Assembly (NCBI GenBank): GCA_019918135.1 | Contig: WBZZ01006559.1 | Location: 33,225-97,224 of the forward strand | Source: Paulinella micropora | Lineage: Eukaryota; Cercozoa; Imbricatea; Euglyphida; Paulinellidae | DNA: 64,000 nucleotides | Direction: 5' to 3' | In this document: piece by piece, positions 1 to 10,404 of the stretch | Layout of the letters: each line of letters opens with the position of its first letter | How positions within the stretch are numbered: position 1 is the first letter of the stretch | Notes under the pieces: model-generated | What the model saw: the letters and a program-made list of their open reading frames with translations, nothing else | The model's database searches: none | Told to the model about the DNA's origin: nothing | Position numbers and translations under genes: made by a program

Positions 1-28
1 AAAAATAAATCGGTTTTACGATGTTTAT

Positions 29-51
29 GGAAGGGACTTTGTCCCTTTCCA
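29..51. terminator. Imperfect hairpin downstream of the small virion gene
   Basis: The stretch GGAAGGGACTTTGTCCCTT and its continuation fold into a short stem with one bulge. It lies just past the stop of the minus-strand gene ending at 78, a position that suits a transcript end, but no function is shown. Confidence 0.35.
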
Positions 52-77
52 AACCCCCTCCAAACAAATATCATCAT

Positions 78-389
78 TTAAAGAAACTTTACAGCACCTC
101 CTCGTTGCTTACCATATCCGAGTTTTGATGCTGTAGCACTAACACTACCTGCGTAAGGCACCCCAATGCTACTCAATGCCCCAGCAGTTCTAGAGATTAC
201 CTTATTATCGCGAAGGAATTTATTAACAGCCAAGGCCGTTTTTCCGACCTTAGCCCAGTTAATCTTTCCTCCCTTTTGTCCACATCCCTTCTTCTTGGTT
301 TTCTTTTTTCCTCCCTTCTGTGGCATTGATGGATTGTATCCTATGTTATATCCTGATGGTTGTGAAATTATCACTGGTGATACTGGCAT
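78..389 (-). CDS. Small basic Gly/Lys-rich virion-type protein
   Basis: A 103-residue protein. Residues 24-42 are rich in lysine and glycine (KKTKKKGCGQKGGK). The second half is a hydrophobic, Ala/Ser/Gly-rich segment ending in LGYGKQRGG. Short proteins of this layout, with a basic glycine-rich head and an ISR...LGYGK tail, often sit near the capsid genes of PLVs and virophages and are thought to be minor virion or DNA-binding components; that is family knowledge applied by resemblance. The frame is whole. It reads toward the left edge on the same strand as the ATPase and fibre, consistent with a late structural block. A palindromic motif lies just upstream at 396-419. Confidence 0.55.
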   Translation of the reverse strand: MPVSPVIISQPSGYNIGYNPSMPQKGGKKKTKKKGCGQKGGKINWAKVGKTALAVNKFLRDNKVISRTAGALSSIGVPYAGSVSATASKLGYGKQRGGAVKFL

Positions 390-395
390 ATATAA

Positions 396-419
396 GAAAG
401 ATTTAAAAAATCTTTCAGC
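396..419. promoter_or_regulatory. Palindrome GAAAGATTT-AAA-AAATCTTTC upstream of virion gene
   Basis: Nine-base arms around a 3-base spacer. The same 24-base sequence appears reverse-complemented at 28,009-28,032 near the far end of copy 2. Shared use in both copies suggests a conserved regulatory or end-proximal element; the role is inferred only. Confidence 0.4.
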
Positions 420-514
420 AAAAAATTAAAAATAATTAATTACGAAATTTTTATTTTAATCTGAAGTTAAAGTTTTTTCTTAACTCGTCATCGACACTTG
501 AAACATAAAGAAAA

Positions 515-1319
515 TTAAATCGTTCCTTTGTAGCCTCGTGGATACTTTTGAAGAAAATAATCAAAGTCAAAAGATAAATCTAAGTGTTTATACACGAGTT
601 CCATTTTATCCTGAGACTGGCTTGGAAAAATTAATAAATAATCTAACTGCTTAATGGCTTCTGGCCGTAGGTCGTTTAAATACTGGCTTGACATAATCAC
701 CTTTGATTTATAGTGTCTGTTCCTTTTTAACAAATCACTTACGGACTTGTCTCTTAATCCGCTCCCTAAATCATCCAAAACAAAAACAATCTCTGGAGAA
801 ATATACTTGCTGGGTCGTTCTTTTGGTGCCTCCGCGGCGCTCTGTTTCTTTTCTTTTCCAAAGTATAAAAATTGTGGTTTCTCTATTTCCTCTTTGTCCT
901 GTTTTACTTCTCCTTCGTGTTGCTCGTCCTGTCTGTTCAGTTTGTCTAACTCATAATCAATGACATTTACACCATCTGATTTAAGAAAGGTATATATTGC
1001 CATTGGGTTTCCTCTGTTCTTAAAGTGCTTTACCATTGCTTTATAAATGTAGTCCTTGTGTATCGTTGAAGCAATAATGTGAAGCAATAATGACAATACG
1101 GGTTTTTCTGTCTGTAGTCCGTTTCAGTATTTCAAAGAGTGCTGTCGTTTTCCCGCTCTTCTTACGGGCAAGTAGAAATATATTTGCGTAAGGTTCGTTG
1201 AATAATTTATAACCTTTTGCTTTTTTATTTCCATCACCCTCTTGTTTTACTGGCTTCACCTTCACATTATTGATTTTTTGCATCCTATATTCTAAGCGAG
1301 GAATAGTTATGAATTTCAA
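515..1319 (-). pseudogene. A32/FtsK-HerA-type genome-packaging ATPase, broken
   Basis: In double-stranded DNA viruses with double-jelly-roll capsids this ATPase pumps the genome into the capsid. The N-terminal part has a Walker A motif (ARKKSGKTT). Further on there is a Walker B strand ending in two acidic residues (IVFVLDDLG), then a sensor-like SSQYLNDL segment, the usual order for the A32-like branch. A charged linker of about 40 residues separates the two halves. The gene is a fossil with about one break. It lies between the small virion protein and the conserved 120-residue protein. A fragment of the same gene in copy 2 lies at the outer edge of the right inverted arm. Confidence 0.75.
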
Positions 1320-1335
1320 AATTCATACATTGTTG

Positions 1336-1698
1336 CTACGCAACGAATTCCAAACACACAACAATTCTTCCCGCTAAATTTCCTGTTTCAATATTTCCGC
1401 TGTCAGTTTCCAGGACTTTAAATGTATATTGTCCGTCGCTCCATCCAACAACACCCAAATTATAACAGAGATTTGAAATGTTTGCTGTGGTGCTGTCCGC
1501 AAATGTTCCAATAATTCCAATTCTGTCCATATAAAGAATTCTGGTTTTTGTCTCTGTCTGGTCGTTCATATAGTGGATAAATTTTACATTCATTTTGGTG
1601 GGTGTGAATGACATTTGAATATTTTTATTAAATGTTTTGCTTCCTCCAGCAAAATCATTGCTCAGAAAAATAATCTTTTGGTATTTGTGCTCCGTCAT
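1336..1698 (-). CDS. Conserved 120-residue PLV protein, unknown function
   Basis: I chose the methionine at 1,698 because it gives a 120-residue protein that aligns end to end with the copy 2 protein at 22,939-23,301; a longer frame upstream has no counterpart there. The sequence looks like an all-beta fold: alternating hydrophobic strands, FLSNDFAGGSKTF near the start, a conserved ILYMDRIGIIGTFAD centre and a final IVVCLEFVA strand. There is no signal peptide or membrane segment. It sits between the packaging ATPase and the fibre/membrane genes, so a structural or capsid-decorating role is plausible, but I do not recognise the family. The frame is whole in both copies. Confidence 0.6.
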   Translation of the reverse strand: MTEHKYQKIIFLSNDFAGGSKTFNKNIQMSFTPTKMNVKFIHYMNDQTETKTRILYMDRIGIIGTFADSTTANISNLCYNLGVVGWSDGQYTFKVLETDSGNIETGNLAGRIVVCLEFVA

Positions 1699-1784
1699 TC
1701 TGACTACGCTTGCTTCGCCACTTCGTGCTTTGTGGTTAAAATATATAAATATAGATATAAGATGAAGTCTGGTCTGTGTTAGGT

Positions 1785-1996
1785 CGGACTGCCTGCGACT
1801 TTTACTCACGGGTCGGCGATAAAAAAAATGAGAGTTGTGCTTATTGTATAAAGCAAGGAATAGTACGGGGTTTAAGTGTGTTTTCATAAATAACGGAAAT
1901 AATATGTGTCGTAGTTTCGATGAGGCTTTGCCTTTAATCTGTGCGGGTGATAATAGATGGTATATGACGCATACCTATGAATGTAATTCTATTTAA
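1785..1996 (+). pseudogene. Cys-rich coding remnant shared by both PLV copies
   Basis: A plus-strand stretch with coding character, including a CAYC pair and a tail with two further cysteines. Copy 2 carries a diverged relative at about 23,357-23,570, in the same place between the 120-residue protein and the membrane protein. Conservation of position and of several residues suggests a former short gene, perhaps a small zinc-binding protein. It is broken in both copies, with at least one break each. Function unknown. Confidence 0.35.
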
Positions 1997-2036
1997 ACAT
2001 AATGATATATAATAATAACAAAGAATAACAAACAAT

Positions 2037-2594
2037 ATGCCACGAGTTGGAGATTGTAAGAAAGGAAAAATTTATGCGATTAGGTCGCACCAAACTGATC
2101 GAATTTATATTGGATCAACTACACAGACATTGGCTCAACGAATTGGTGCTCATAGAAAAAACTACAAATGCTACAAAAGTGGAAAGTATCATTATACTTC
2201 AAGTTTTGAAATTATACAACATGAAGACAATTATATTGAATTGATAGAAGATTATTCGTGTGAAAATATTGATAATTTAAGAAAAAAAGAAGGTGAAATA
2301 ATAAGACAAACAGATAAATGTATTAACAAGATCATAAATGGAAGAACTAGAAAAGAATATATTGAAGATAATAAGGAATATCTAGCACAAAAAAAGAAAG
2401 AATGGGATGAAAAAAATAAAATCCATATATCACACAAATCAAAAGAATACAGAGAATTAAATAGAAATCATTTAATTCAAAAATCTAGAGAATATTATGA
2501 GAAAATATCTAAAAAAAAAGATTATATGTATATGTGGTATAATAGTGTCTGTAGGATATTCATCAATTCACCTAAAAAATCAAGCACATTTTAA
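2037..2594 (+). CDS. GIY-YIG homing-type endonuclease
   Basis: A 185-residue protein. The GIY-YIG domain fills residues 10-100, with KIYAIRSHQTDRIYIGST as the family signature, the conserved arginine of QRIGAHR and a downstream EGEIIRQT segment holding the usual metal-binding glutamate. The C-terminal 85 residues are Lys/Glu-rich with repeated KEYxExN units, probably a DNA-contacting linker. Such single-strand-nicking nucleases are common passengers in PLVs and giant viruses, where they spread by homing. It is inserted in opposite orientation between the Cys-rich remnant and the membrane-protein gene; copy 2 has no nuclease there, which supports its being a mobile passenger. The frame is whole. 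Confidence 0.8.
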   Translation: MPRVGDCKKGKIYAIRSHQTDRIYIGSTTQTLAQRIGAHRKNYKCYKSGKYHYTSSFEIIQHEDNYIELIEDYSCENIDNLRKKEGEIIRQTDKCINKIINGRTRKEYIEDNKEYLAQKKKEWDEKNKIHISHKSKEYRELNRNHLIQKSREYYEKISKKKDYMYMWYNSVCRIFINSPKKSSTF

Positions 2595-2624
2595 TAACAT
2601 GCTTGGATTGGCATCATTTGGTCT

Positions 2625-2969
2625 TTAATTTAACTTCGGCGAGGGACAAATTATTCCTAAGCATAAAGATAGTATAGAAACATAAGTGTTAGCATTTGCA
2701 CAACTAATTGACGGATCCCTTAATCTAACAATACAAAGTATTATGACACCTACCAATATTGATATTTGTGTCAAATATTTAATTAATCTCGCATCCGTTT
2801 TTTCTTTGAAACAACAACATTTCCATTCGTCGTTAATTTCGTGCTCTACTTTTTTTTCCTCAGTCTTTAGTTCTACTTCAAGAGCACGAGACTTTAATTC
2901 TGGAGTTAGTTCGCCATCCATATCCATAATAGGTGGTGGTCTATGAAGTCTAGTTGTATTATTTGACAT
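2625..2969 (-). CDS. Small two-span membrane protein of the PLV
   Basis: A 114-residue protein. Residues 1-45 are polar with a Pro-rich start (RPPPIMDMDGELTPEL). A Cys cluster (KCCCFKEK) lies near residue 50, then come two hydrophobic segments (about 66-85 and 95-110). The copy 2 relative is at 23,554-23,901. The start codon overlaps the stop of the upstream fibre gene within ATGTCAAATAAT, a compact arrangement that points to co-expression. A virion-membrane or host-envelope role is possible, but no known family is recognised. The frame is whole. Confidence 0.6.
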   Translation of the reverse strand: MSNNTTRLHRPPPIMDMDGELTPELKSRALEVELKTEEKKVEHEINDEWKCCCFKEKTDARLIKYLTQISILVGVIILCIVRLRDPSISCANANTYVSILSLCLGIICPSPKLN

Positions 2970-5900
2970 TTGAAAATACTTCCGCTCGTATTTCTGCTAA
3001 TTGATTTGCTTGGTCTTGTAGTATATTCATAAGATTTTTATTTTCTTTTTCTAAATTAACTACCTTTCCGCCATGTGTTGAAAAGCGCTTACTAATATTG
3101 GTATAAAGTCCGTATATGTTATACCTTCAAAGTTTCCATCCCCATCATCCGCTTTTATTCCACTTTCAGATACAAATTCTGGAATTTTTTTTTACTTCAT
3201 CCGCAATAAATCCGTGGTTCTTTTGTTCTTTCTTTTTATCTGATTTCAAATAATATGAACAGCAATTTATTTTCATAAGTTTATCGCAACAATCACCACA
3301 GTCAAGTGTTTTAATATCTGATTTTAATCTCCTGTCTGAACCAGACGACCATGTATTTGCTCCTGCTGCAATATAAACATATCCATTATTGTTTTCACCA
3401 TTTGATAATGAAGTCGACCAAGCATGTAATAATCCACCTGTATTCATTACCACCGCATAACCTGAAGAATCTCCTGCTTTCATAAATATTTGTGGGTTGG
3501 TCGTATTGTTTGGCCTTTTTCTTAATGTTAAAAATCCGCTGGATGCTGTCGTCATGCTTGTATCACTCTGAGCATAGATTACTCCTGTTCCCCTCGCATA
3601 AAAATTCAAGTCTTGGTTTGTGTTGCTTCCCGTAGCATATATTGAGTTATAGCCAATTCCAACTCCCTGTGTCCCGTTGCTGTGTCTGAATTCAACACCA
3701 GCAGAAGATGCTCCAAGATTGCCAGTGACATATAACCCGACTGGTGTAGCATGAGACCCACTTCTCGCTTCCCCGCGTATGTCGACTGTGCTATTGACAA
3801 CTGATACACCCGCATTCGCGGTTATTAATCCGCTCGCGGTTGCTGTTGTTGTTGATATCCCCGCACTAGCCGTTATCAATCCTTTTGTCCATAAAGTCCC
3901 GTTTGCCCCGTTCAATGACATGAACAATTGCTCATTAGAATTTTCCTATACAAAACCATCCGCCGAAGCAAAACCAGACCTAAATCTTATAGCAAAGCCT
4001 GAAATATCGTTGCCTGCTACCGCGGACCCTCCCGATAGACTTTTACCTGCCCCTGGTTGCGCCATATAAATCCCCCATCCTGCGTTGTCTGTATCCCACA
4101 GAAATATACCCTGTCCATTTCCTCCATCTACTTTATTTTGAATGGATAACTTACAACCGCTATCTGCTGTTAATAATCCGCTCGCCGTGAGTGTTGTTGT
4201 TGATACTCCCGCGGTTGAAGTAATTGTAGTTCCCGTTATTGTTCCGCCATTTGTTATGTTGTTTGAGTTCATATCCAAAGCACCATAAAACCGCATACCC
4301 CCAGCATTGTTAAAACGGACAATGTCAGACGAAGCACTTTTATTATCCAAAAGTTTTGAAATATAAAGTCCCGCCCCTTTTACATCAAATGCTACATTCG
4401 TGAATACATAACCTCGTTGGTTCGCGGTTCCACTTGTAGCGGTATTTAGAGTAAATAAGAAATATTGATAATCGCCTGATGTCTGTGAAAAGAATATATC
4501 ACCTCCATTTTGGTTTAATATCCTCGCACCATTATATGTAATATTTCCGCCATTAGTGATAGTTTGATTATTAAAATCTGCATCGTTTCTTAAAGTTAGA
4601 TATTTTATTACGGTGCTCGTCCCGTTGAATGTTTTAATTCCTGTTATTGTTTGGTCTCCTGTTAGTTTCACACAATTATCATCAACATATTTTTTGTTGC
4701 CACATGGTCTGCTAATGTTGGCACCAAATTAGTGCCCATTAAAATTTGATTGTTAAATGTTTTAGTGCCTGCTATGGTTTGGTCTGTTGTCAGTTTAACG
4801 AAATTGGTATCAACATAGTTTGTATTTGCTCCATCTGTTGAAGCGGAAGGGTCCGCCAAGTTCGTTATTTTGTTGTTATTCAAACTTAATGTTGTTCCAG
4901 TTGCGGTTATAATTAGAGTATTACCTGAATATAACTCTACATACGAACCAGTTATTTGTATCGGATACCAAGTCGCTGTTACTGTTTTTTGTGCGGCAAT
5001 CATTCCTATTTTTGTATCAAAGGCTATACCGATACCATCAAAAGTAGTAGGATTGGACGAACCACTTACTTCCAAAGTTGATGTAAATTTTTTGTTTCCT
5101 GCTATGGTTTGGTCTCCTGTTAGTTTGACAACCGAACCATCAACTGCTAGATTTGCTAGATTAATTCCTTTATATGTTGAAGCCCCTGAAATAGCATAAC
5201 CCCCCATATTTAATGCTCCCGTCATACTAGCAGTGCCGTATAATCTAAGAAAGGGCGATGCCACATTTCGCCATTGTCCTGTGCTATAAATGAGTAGTTG
5301 ATTATCTGTTGCTGTTGTTATAATCACATCGCTATGTGTATCAATACTTCCACTCGCCGACACTTTCGCATTGTTGGAGTCGTGCTCTGATAACCAAGTT
5401 GTGATAGCCCTACCATTTAGTTGATTTACATTTGTAATGTTTTGACTATTCATATTTAGTGCCCCCGTCATAGTCGTGGTGCCGTCTAATCTCAGAAAGG
5501 GTGATGCCACATTTCTCCATTGCCCCGTGCTATACATAATCAGTTGGTTATCTGCTGGGGAGCCTGATATTGTCACGTCGCTGTGGCTATCTATACTTCC
5601 ACTCGCTGACACCTTATTATTATTATCATTATGCTCAAATATCCATTCATCAACACCTTTGTCATTTAGTAAATTAACTCCTGTTATATTCTTCATTCCC
5701 ATACTAATGTTGCCTGTTTCATCAACATTTATCGGAAAGGTTTTATTGACCCAGTTTATTGAGTTATATGTTAGATAACTATTCATCGCCACTGGAGCTG
5801 TAATGACTACATCAGAGAGTGTGTCAATTGAACCGAGGGCTGTATTCTTCCATTTGCCTTCTACATCGTTGTAAGTTAAGTATTGACCGCTTGCTTGTGC

Positions 5901-6392
5901 AAATATGTTTGTGTCTATCAAATTATATAAACTGGTTTGGTGCGGATTGGAAGTATTGCTTCTGTGTTGAGTTGAGGCTTTGACTTCATCATTATCCCTT
6001 ACTCGTTGCTCTGTGTAGTATAAATTTTTTCCTTCTTTGATATCCGTAGTTGATTTTAAAGCGAGACGTGTGTCAAAGCGGTTATCAGTCCAATAATAAT
6101 TAAGTCCTTCTTTTAGGTCAGTTGTTGATTTTAAAGCGAGCCGTGTGTCAAAGCGGTTATCAGTCCAATAATAATTAAGTCCTTCTTTAATGTCCGCGGT
6201 GCTTTTGGTAGCCAGTCGTGTATCAAATCGGTCGTCAGTGTAATAAAGATTGATTGGGTCGGAATCTTCTGGCACTCTGTCTGTATTTAAGCCCACTATG
6301 TTTGTGTTGGTAAGGTCTAAGTTAAGTATGTTTAGACTATCAACAGCCAACTCATTAAGACCGAGTAAGGATTTGAATGAAGAACCTGACAT
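2959..6392 (-). pseudogene. Long fibre/tail-spike protein with S74 chaperone tip, copy 1, broken
   Basis: The N-terminal region shares FKSLLGLNELAVDSL with copy 2 and is probably the virion anchor. It continues with repeats of the YYTDxRFDTRLAxKST type, then repeats built on KLTGDQTIxGxKTF and on NITNVNxLNG...HDSNNAKVSASGSID, typical of a trimeric beta shaft. The C-terminal end carries the peptidase S74 intramolecular chaperone signature (SDRRLKSDIKTL ... GFIADEV) followed by a short heptad-like tail. In phage spikes and chlorovirus fibres this domain trimerises the fibre and then cuts itself off. The gene is broken, with about three breaks. A longer relative lies at 23,933-27,384. Confidence 0.8.
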
Positions 6393-6444
6393 ATTCGTAT
6401 ATTAAGCAAAAAAAATTAATATCTAACAACATTTAAAACCCAAA

Positions 6445-7038
6445 TCATTTTAGACCTATACACATATTTGCGAAATCAATATGCTTTTGTGTCATAAAAT
6501 GGTGAGATTTATCATTTTCTAAATAAAACGAACCACACCCGCATTCAACTCTTATTTTATTTTTCTCTCTCCATTCTTTATTTTTTCGTTTTAGTTCTTC
6601 TTTATTTTCTGCCCTCCAATTTTTTGCTTTTTCTTTACTGTTATCTCTGTATTTCTTTTTCGTATTTTTGACTTTTTCTTGATTTAAATGATGATATAAT
6701 TTTTGTTGTTTAATTATTTCGTCTTTTTTATCTACATAATATTCTCTTATTGTCCTTCCTGCTATTCTTATATTAACACAATTTTCTGTCTGTCTAATTA
6801 TTTCTCCTTCTCTTCGTTCTAATTCATATTCATTATTACAAGGATATTCTTCAATTAATTCAATATAATTGTCTGGATACTTTATTATTTCTTTTGATGA
6901 TTTAGCTCTTCGCTTTAAATGTGAACTTCTATGTTCATATAACCTTTTATGAAGAGGTTGAGTTGTTGAACCTATGTAAATCTGGTCTGTCTGGTGAGAC
7001 CTGATTGAATAAATCTTTCCTTGCTTATAGTCTGGCAT
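6445..7038 (-). CDS. GIY-YIG endonuclease with zinc-finger-like C-terminus
   Basis: A 197-residue protein. The GIY-YIG domain covers residues 5-90 (KIYSIRS...QIYIGST, EGEIIRQT). A basic coiled linker follows (residues 100-160). The C-terminus has CGCGSFYLENDKSHHFMTQKH, a Cys2-His2-like finger often fused to viral GIY-YIG and HNH nucleases. The opening MPDYKQGKIYSIRSHQTDQIYIGS is almost identical to that of the gene at 8,778-9,367, so the two spread from one source. It lies between the fibre gene and the acidic protein gene; the copy 2 equivalent site is empty. The frame is whole. Confidence 0.8.
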   Translation of the reverse strand: MPDYKQGKIYSIRSHQTDQIYIGSTTQPLHKRLYEHRSSHLKRRAKSSKEIIKYPDNYIELIEEYPCNNEYELERREGEIIRQTENCVNIRIAGRTIREYYVDKKDEIIKQQKLYHHLNQEKVKNTKKKYRDNSKEKAKNWRAENKEELKRKNKEWREKNKIRVECGCGSFYLENDKSHHFMTQKHIDFANMCIGLK

Positions 7039-7144
7039 TGTCGCTTTTTGTATATTAATGTCTTTATCTTTAAATGAAATTATATTTATTATTTATTTAT
7101 TTATTTATTTTAAAAAATACTAAAATATATTAATCTTAGTATAA

Positions 7145-7639
7145 ATGCCGTCTCCCGAAGCAAGTCGTAAGAACTGGGGTAAGGCTGTGGAAAGTATTAA
7201 GAGCAAAAAGCAACATAAGATTGAAATAGCGAAAGAGAAATTAGAAAAGTGTAGGAAGGCTTATGTAGGCGATGATGAAGAGATGGAGGAAAAGATAAAC
7301 CGCATGGCTGAAATGGGTGTTGCTAATGATATTATTAATGGAAAAGACCAAGATGATACACCAGAAGAAAGCAGTGAGAGCGATGAAGAATGTGATTTTA
7401 CTGATATCATTGCTGAAAAGATGGCTAAGATGAAAATAAGAAGAAAGAAAGCGGAAGCAAAGAAGAAAGTAAATAAAAAGCCTGTGCCTGAGCCTGATGA
7501 GAGTGAAAGCGAAAGTGAAGAAAGGGAAGAAGAGCCGAAGCCTAAATCTAAGAAAGGAAATGGTAAGAAGTCGAACATATCTGTTAATGTTTATAATCAA
7601 GCAGAGAAGCCAAGCAAGAAAGAAAAAATAATGAAATAG
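7145..7639 (+). CDS. Acidic/basic coiled PLV protein, unknown
   Basis: A 164-residue highly charged protein. Residues 10-55 form a Lys/Glu-rich helix, 75-90 an acidic Ser stretch (PEESSESDEECDF), 95-115 a lysine-rich helix, 118-135 alternating Ser/Glu, and the end has a conserved SVNVYNQ motif. The copy 2 relative at 27,472-27,978 has the same layout. It begins the plus-strand gene set that continues into the integrase, divergent from the fibre block. It could be a scaffolding or DNA-binding protein; no family is recognised. The frame is whole. Confidence 0.55.
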   Translation: MPSPEASRKNWGKAVESIKSKKQHKIEIAKEKLEKCRKAYVGDDEEMEEKINRMAEMGVANDIINGKDQDDTPEESSESDEECDFTDIIAEKMAKMKIRRKKAEAKKKVNKKPVPEPDESESESEEREEEPKPKSKKGNGKKSNISVNVYNQAEKPSKKEKIMK

Positions 7640-7730
7640 ATAGAGTGTTTTTAAAATTTTGATATTTGTTTCAGACTACGTCTTCAACAAACATCGTCTG
7701 CGATTAAATAAAAATAAAAAGAAAAAACGA

Positions 7731-7783
7731 TGTTTTAGAATAAGAGAGAGTGCGACAGCACGAATCGCAATTCTAAAATATCA
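7731..7783. promoter_or_regulatory. Inverted repeat before the integrase
   Basis: TTTTAGAAT and ATTCTAAAA form 9-base arms separated by about 30 bases just upstream of the integrase start. The following AAAATATCAATGGATA resembles AAATATCAATAGATA near 9,465, which suggests a reused promoter-like element in this virus. Inference only. Confidence 0.3.
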
Positions 7784-8781
7784 ATGGATAATAAGCACAC
7801 AAATCAGCAACAACAACAAGAAACTCCTGAGCAGACAGAAAGGAAAGAAAAACTTGAAGAAGTGGCCGAAATACATTTTCAATCAAAGCCCGCTAAGATA
7901 TGGAACACGATAACATCGCCAGAAGAAAAACCACTAAGTCAAGTATTTATCGATTTAATGGATATGTCAAAGGTTGCAACAAAGAAAGGTAATGCTAACT
8001 ATAATTTTGGATTAGTTGCTATAGATGTATATAGCCGTCGTGGGTGGATTGAGCCAGTCAAAAATAAAACAACTGGTTATGTCTTAGAAGGGTTAAAAAA
8101 AAAATTACTAAAAAATTTCCTGAAAGAATTACTTCAGATAATGGTGGTGAATTCAAAGGACAAGTGTCTGAATATTTCAGACAAAATAATATCGAACATA
8201 GGACTGTCCAAGTAGGCAATCACAGAACAATGGGTATAATTGATAGGTTTATTAGAACAATACGAAACGAATTAAACTTAATATGGGAATTTAATGAAAA
8301 TTTTCAATGGGTTCCTATTATTCATGAGGTTGTTGATGCTTATAATAAAACATATCATACAACAATTAAAGCAGTTCCGATTAATGTTTTTGAAGGGACT
8401 GAAAAAAACACTCAAGAAATATACAGAAATCCTTTAATTAATGAATTCCTTAAGGGTACAAGAGTAAGAAAGGAATTAGAAAGAACTATTTTTTCTAAAG
8501 GTGACAAGCAATTCAGTAAAACTATATTCAAAGTTAAGGGCCGGAAAGGCTTCAAAGTTATACTATCAGAAGAGGACTTAGTCCGACCGTCAGAACTATT
8601 AAAGACTAATGTTGAAGAGCACCATAAAGAAGAAGAACAGAAGGAGCAGTTATCGGAAAAAGTTAAACAAATTACTAAAGAGAAAAAAACGAAAGAAAAA
8701 CTAAAAAGAGAAAGTATTGACAGCGATAATATAAGAACTTCTTCTCGTCTTAAAAAGAAAGTTGATAAATTAGACCTTTAA
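7784..8781 (+). pseudogene. Retrovirus-type (rve) integrase of the PLV, broken
   Basis: Polintons and many PLVs carry this DDE-fold integrase to insert into host DNA. Visible parts are a Gln-rich N-terminal tail, the first catalytic strand (QVFIDLMDMS), the strand with AIDVYSRRGWIEP, the second catalytic motif (TSDNGGEF), the helix HRTMGIIDRFIRTIRN, and a C-terminal beta region (GRKGFKVILSEEDL) followed by a basic tail. A zinc-binding head is not seen. About one break. Copy 2 keeps only a short remnant (28,116-28,415). It lies next to the acidic protein gene on the same strand. Confidence 0.85.
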
Positions 8782-9367
8782 TATCCAAATACATTTAATC
8801 CAATTAGATTATCAAAATGTTTATTTGCTTTTTGATGAGTTGATTTATTTCTTCTAGTGTAAGACAACCCGAATTCACATACAATATTTTCTTTTGCTTT
8901 TTGATTTAATATATCGTTATTTTGTTGCTTGTATGATAGTTGGTATTGCTTCATTTTTTCATCATTATCTTTTTCCATTGCTTAAAGTATTGTTTTATTT
9001 CCTCTTTATTATCTTCTTTCCATTGTTTTCTGTATTGTTTAATATAATCTTTATTGTCTTCACACCATTCCTTTGTAGTTCTACCTGCAATATTTTTATT
9101 GACACAATTTTCTGTGTGCCTTATTATTTCTTCTTCTCTCTTACTAAGTTCCATTCTGTTATTACAAGGAAACATTTCAATAAGTTCAATGTAGTTATCA
9201 TTATATTTCAAAATCTCAAAAGAAGATACATATTTATTTTTATGTTCATAGTCTTTCCTATTAGCATATAATCTTTTATGTAGTTCATTTAATGTAGAAC
9301 CAATATATATTTGGTCGGTCTGGTGAGAACGAAGAGCATAAATCTTTCCTTGCTTGTAGTCTGGCAT
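8778..9367 (-). pseudogene. GIY-YIG endonuclease with zinc-finger tail, broken
   Basis: The N-terminal GIY-YIG domain (KIYALRSHQTDQIYIGST, EEEIIRHTENC) is followed by KQYRKQWKEDN repeats and a C-terminal CEFGLSYTRRNKSTHQKANKH finger-like end. About one break. The N-terminus nearly matches the nuclease at 6,445-7,038. It is convergent with the integrase and overlaps its stop by a few bases. Confidence 0.7.
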
Positions 9368-9522
9368 TGTCCTTTTATGTCTTATTATGTCCTTACACTT
9401 AAATGGAATTAAATTTTTTAACGATGTTTGAAAACGACAAGCGTAGCGGTCGGCTTTTAAATATCAATAGATAGCAATTTTTCTTTCTGTTGTCTGTCTG
9501 TATTTGTTGTAAATAGGAAGAC

Positions 9523-9748
9523 GAAATAATGAATAACGGCTCTTAGTGTGGTTAAAACACTTCCCCACCAGACACCTAGGGGCTCAGGACCAAAAGCCCC
9601 CGTGTGGCTTTTTTACATGGACAACTTTTCGTTTTTTGTGTAAAGTAGTCCACAGTGTGCGAAATAAGATAGATTTTAATGAAATTGTTGTTTTGAACTT
9701 AGAGAGAATAGGTAGAGGAAATAATGAATAACGGCTCTTAGTGTGGTT
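9523..9748. repeat. 31-base direct repeats bounding a 165-base insert
   Basis: The 31-base sequence beginning GAAATAATGAATAACGGC occurs at 9,523-9,553 and 9,718-9,748. The DNA between has no gene and includes a GGGGCTCAGG...AAAGCCCCCGTG stem-like stretch. Candidates are a recombination scar, a small non-autonomous insert with a long target duplication, or attachment-site copies for the nearby tyrosine recombinase. Confidence 0.55.
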
Positions 9749-9800
9749 TCTGTAGAGAAACTGCACTGAAGATCTGTCCGCAAGTGGCCCCTATACTACT

Positions 9801-10404
9801 CCCGCTAATATTGATAGAAGCGTTTATTTATCGAGCGTATTGGGGCACGTACTAGAAGACAGCGAAGCAAGCCGATATTATGCGAATGTGAAAGTAAGAC
9901 CGCCGGAAATAGCAACATGTTGATAATGTTTTTTGTTGGTGGAAGTGTCCGCACATTGATACGGCTTACTTTTTTGCTTTGTTTTTTATTCGTTCGCTTC
10001 GTCTAACAACGGGCACATCGTTGTCTTTCACTCGCTTTTTTGTTTTGCCTGCTTCTTCTGGATTTATACCGCGGGCTATGTCATTTATAAATTTCGCTTT
10101 TACACTACCAACTCGCGCAAATTCCCTTATTTTTCTATTTGAAGTCGGTAAGCCTTGCTTTTCATTGCTTGAATGATTGCTAAGGCGTCTATTACGTCGG
10201 GTGGTAAGTTAGAATTCAAGCCTTCAATGATTTTTCCAGTCTGTCAATTTTGCTTTGTAGTTTATCAATAGCCTGCCCTGCTTGTGGTTCTGTTGCTATT
10301 TCCGGCGGTCTTACTTTCACATTCGCATAATATCGGCTTGCTTCGCTGTCTTCTACGTGCCCCAATACGCTCGATAAATAAACGCTTCTATCAATATTAG
10401 CGGG
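9801..10404. repeat. Small inverted duplication of the recombinase catalytic end
   Basis: 9,801-9,917 is an inverted copy of 10,291-10,404, differing by a few bases. The duplicated piece encodes the LGH...Y catalytic end of the tyrosine recombinase. It is the smaller of two inverted duplications in copy 1. Confidence 0.8.

Noticed and set aside
9523-9748. LTR pair of a retrotransposon
   Set aside because: The direct repeats are 31 bases with only about 165 bases between and no TG...CA ends or internal retroviral features.
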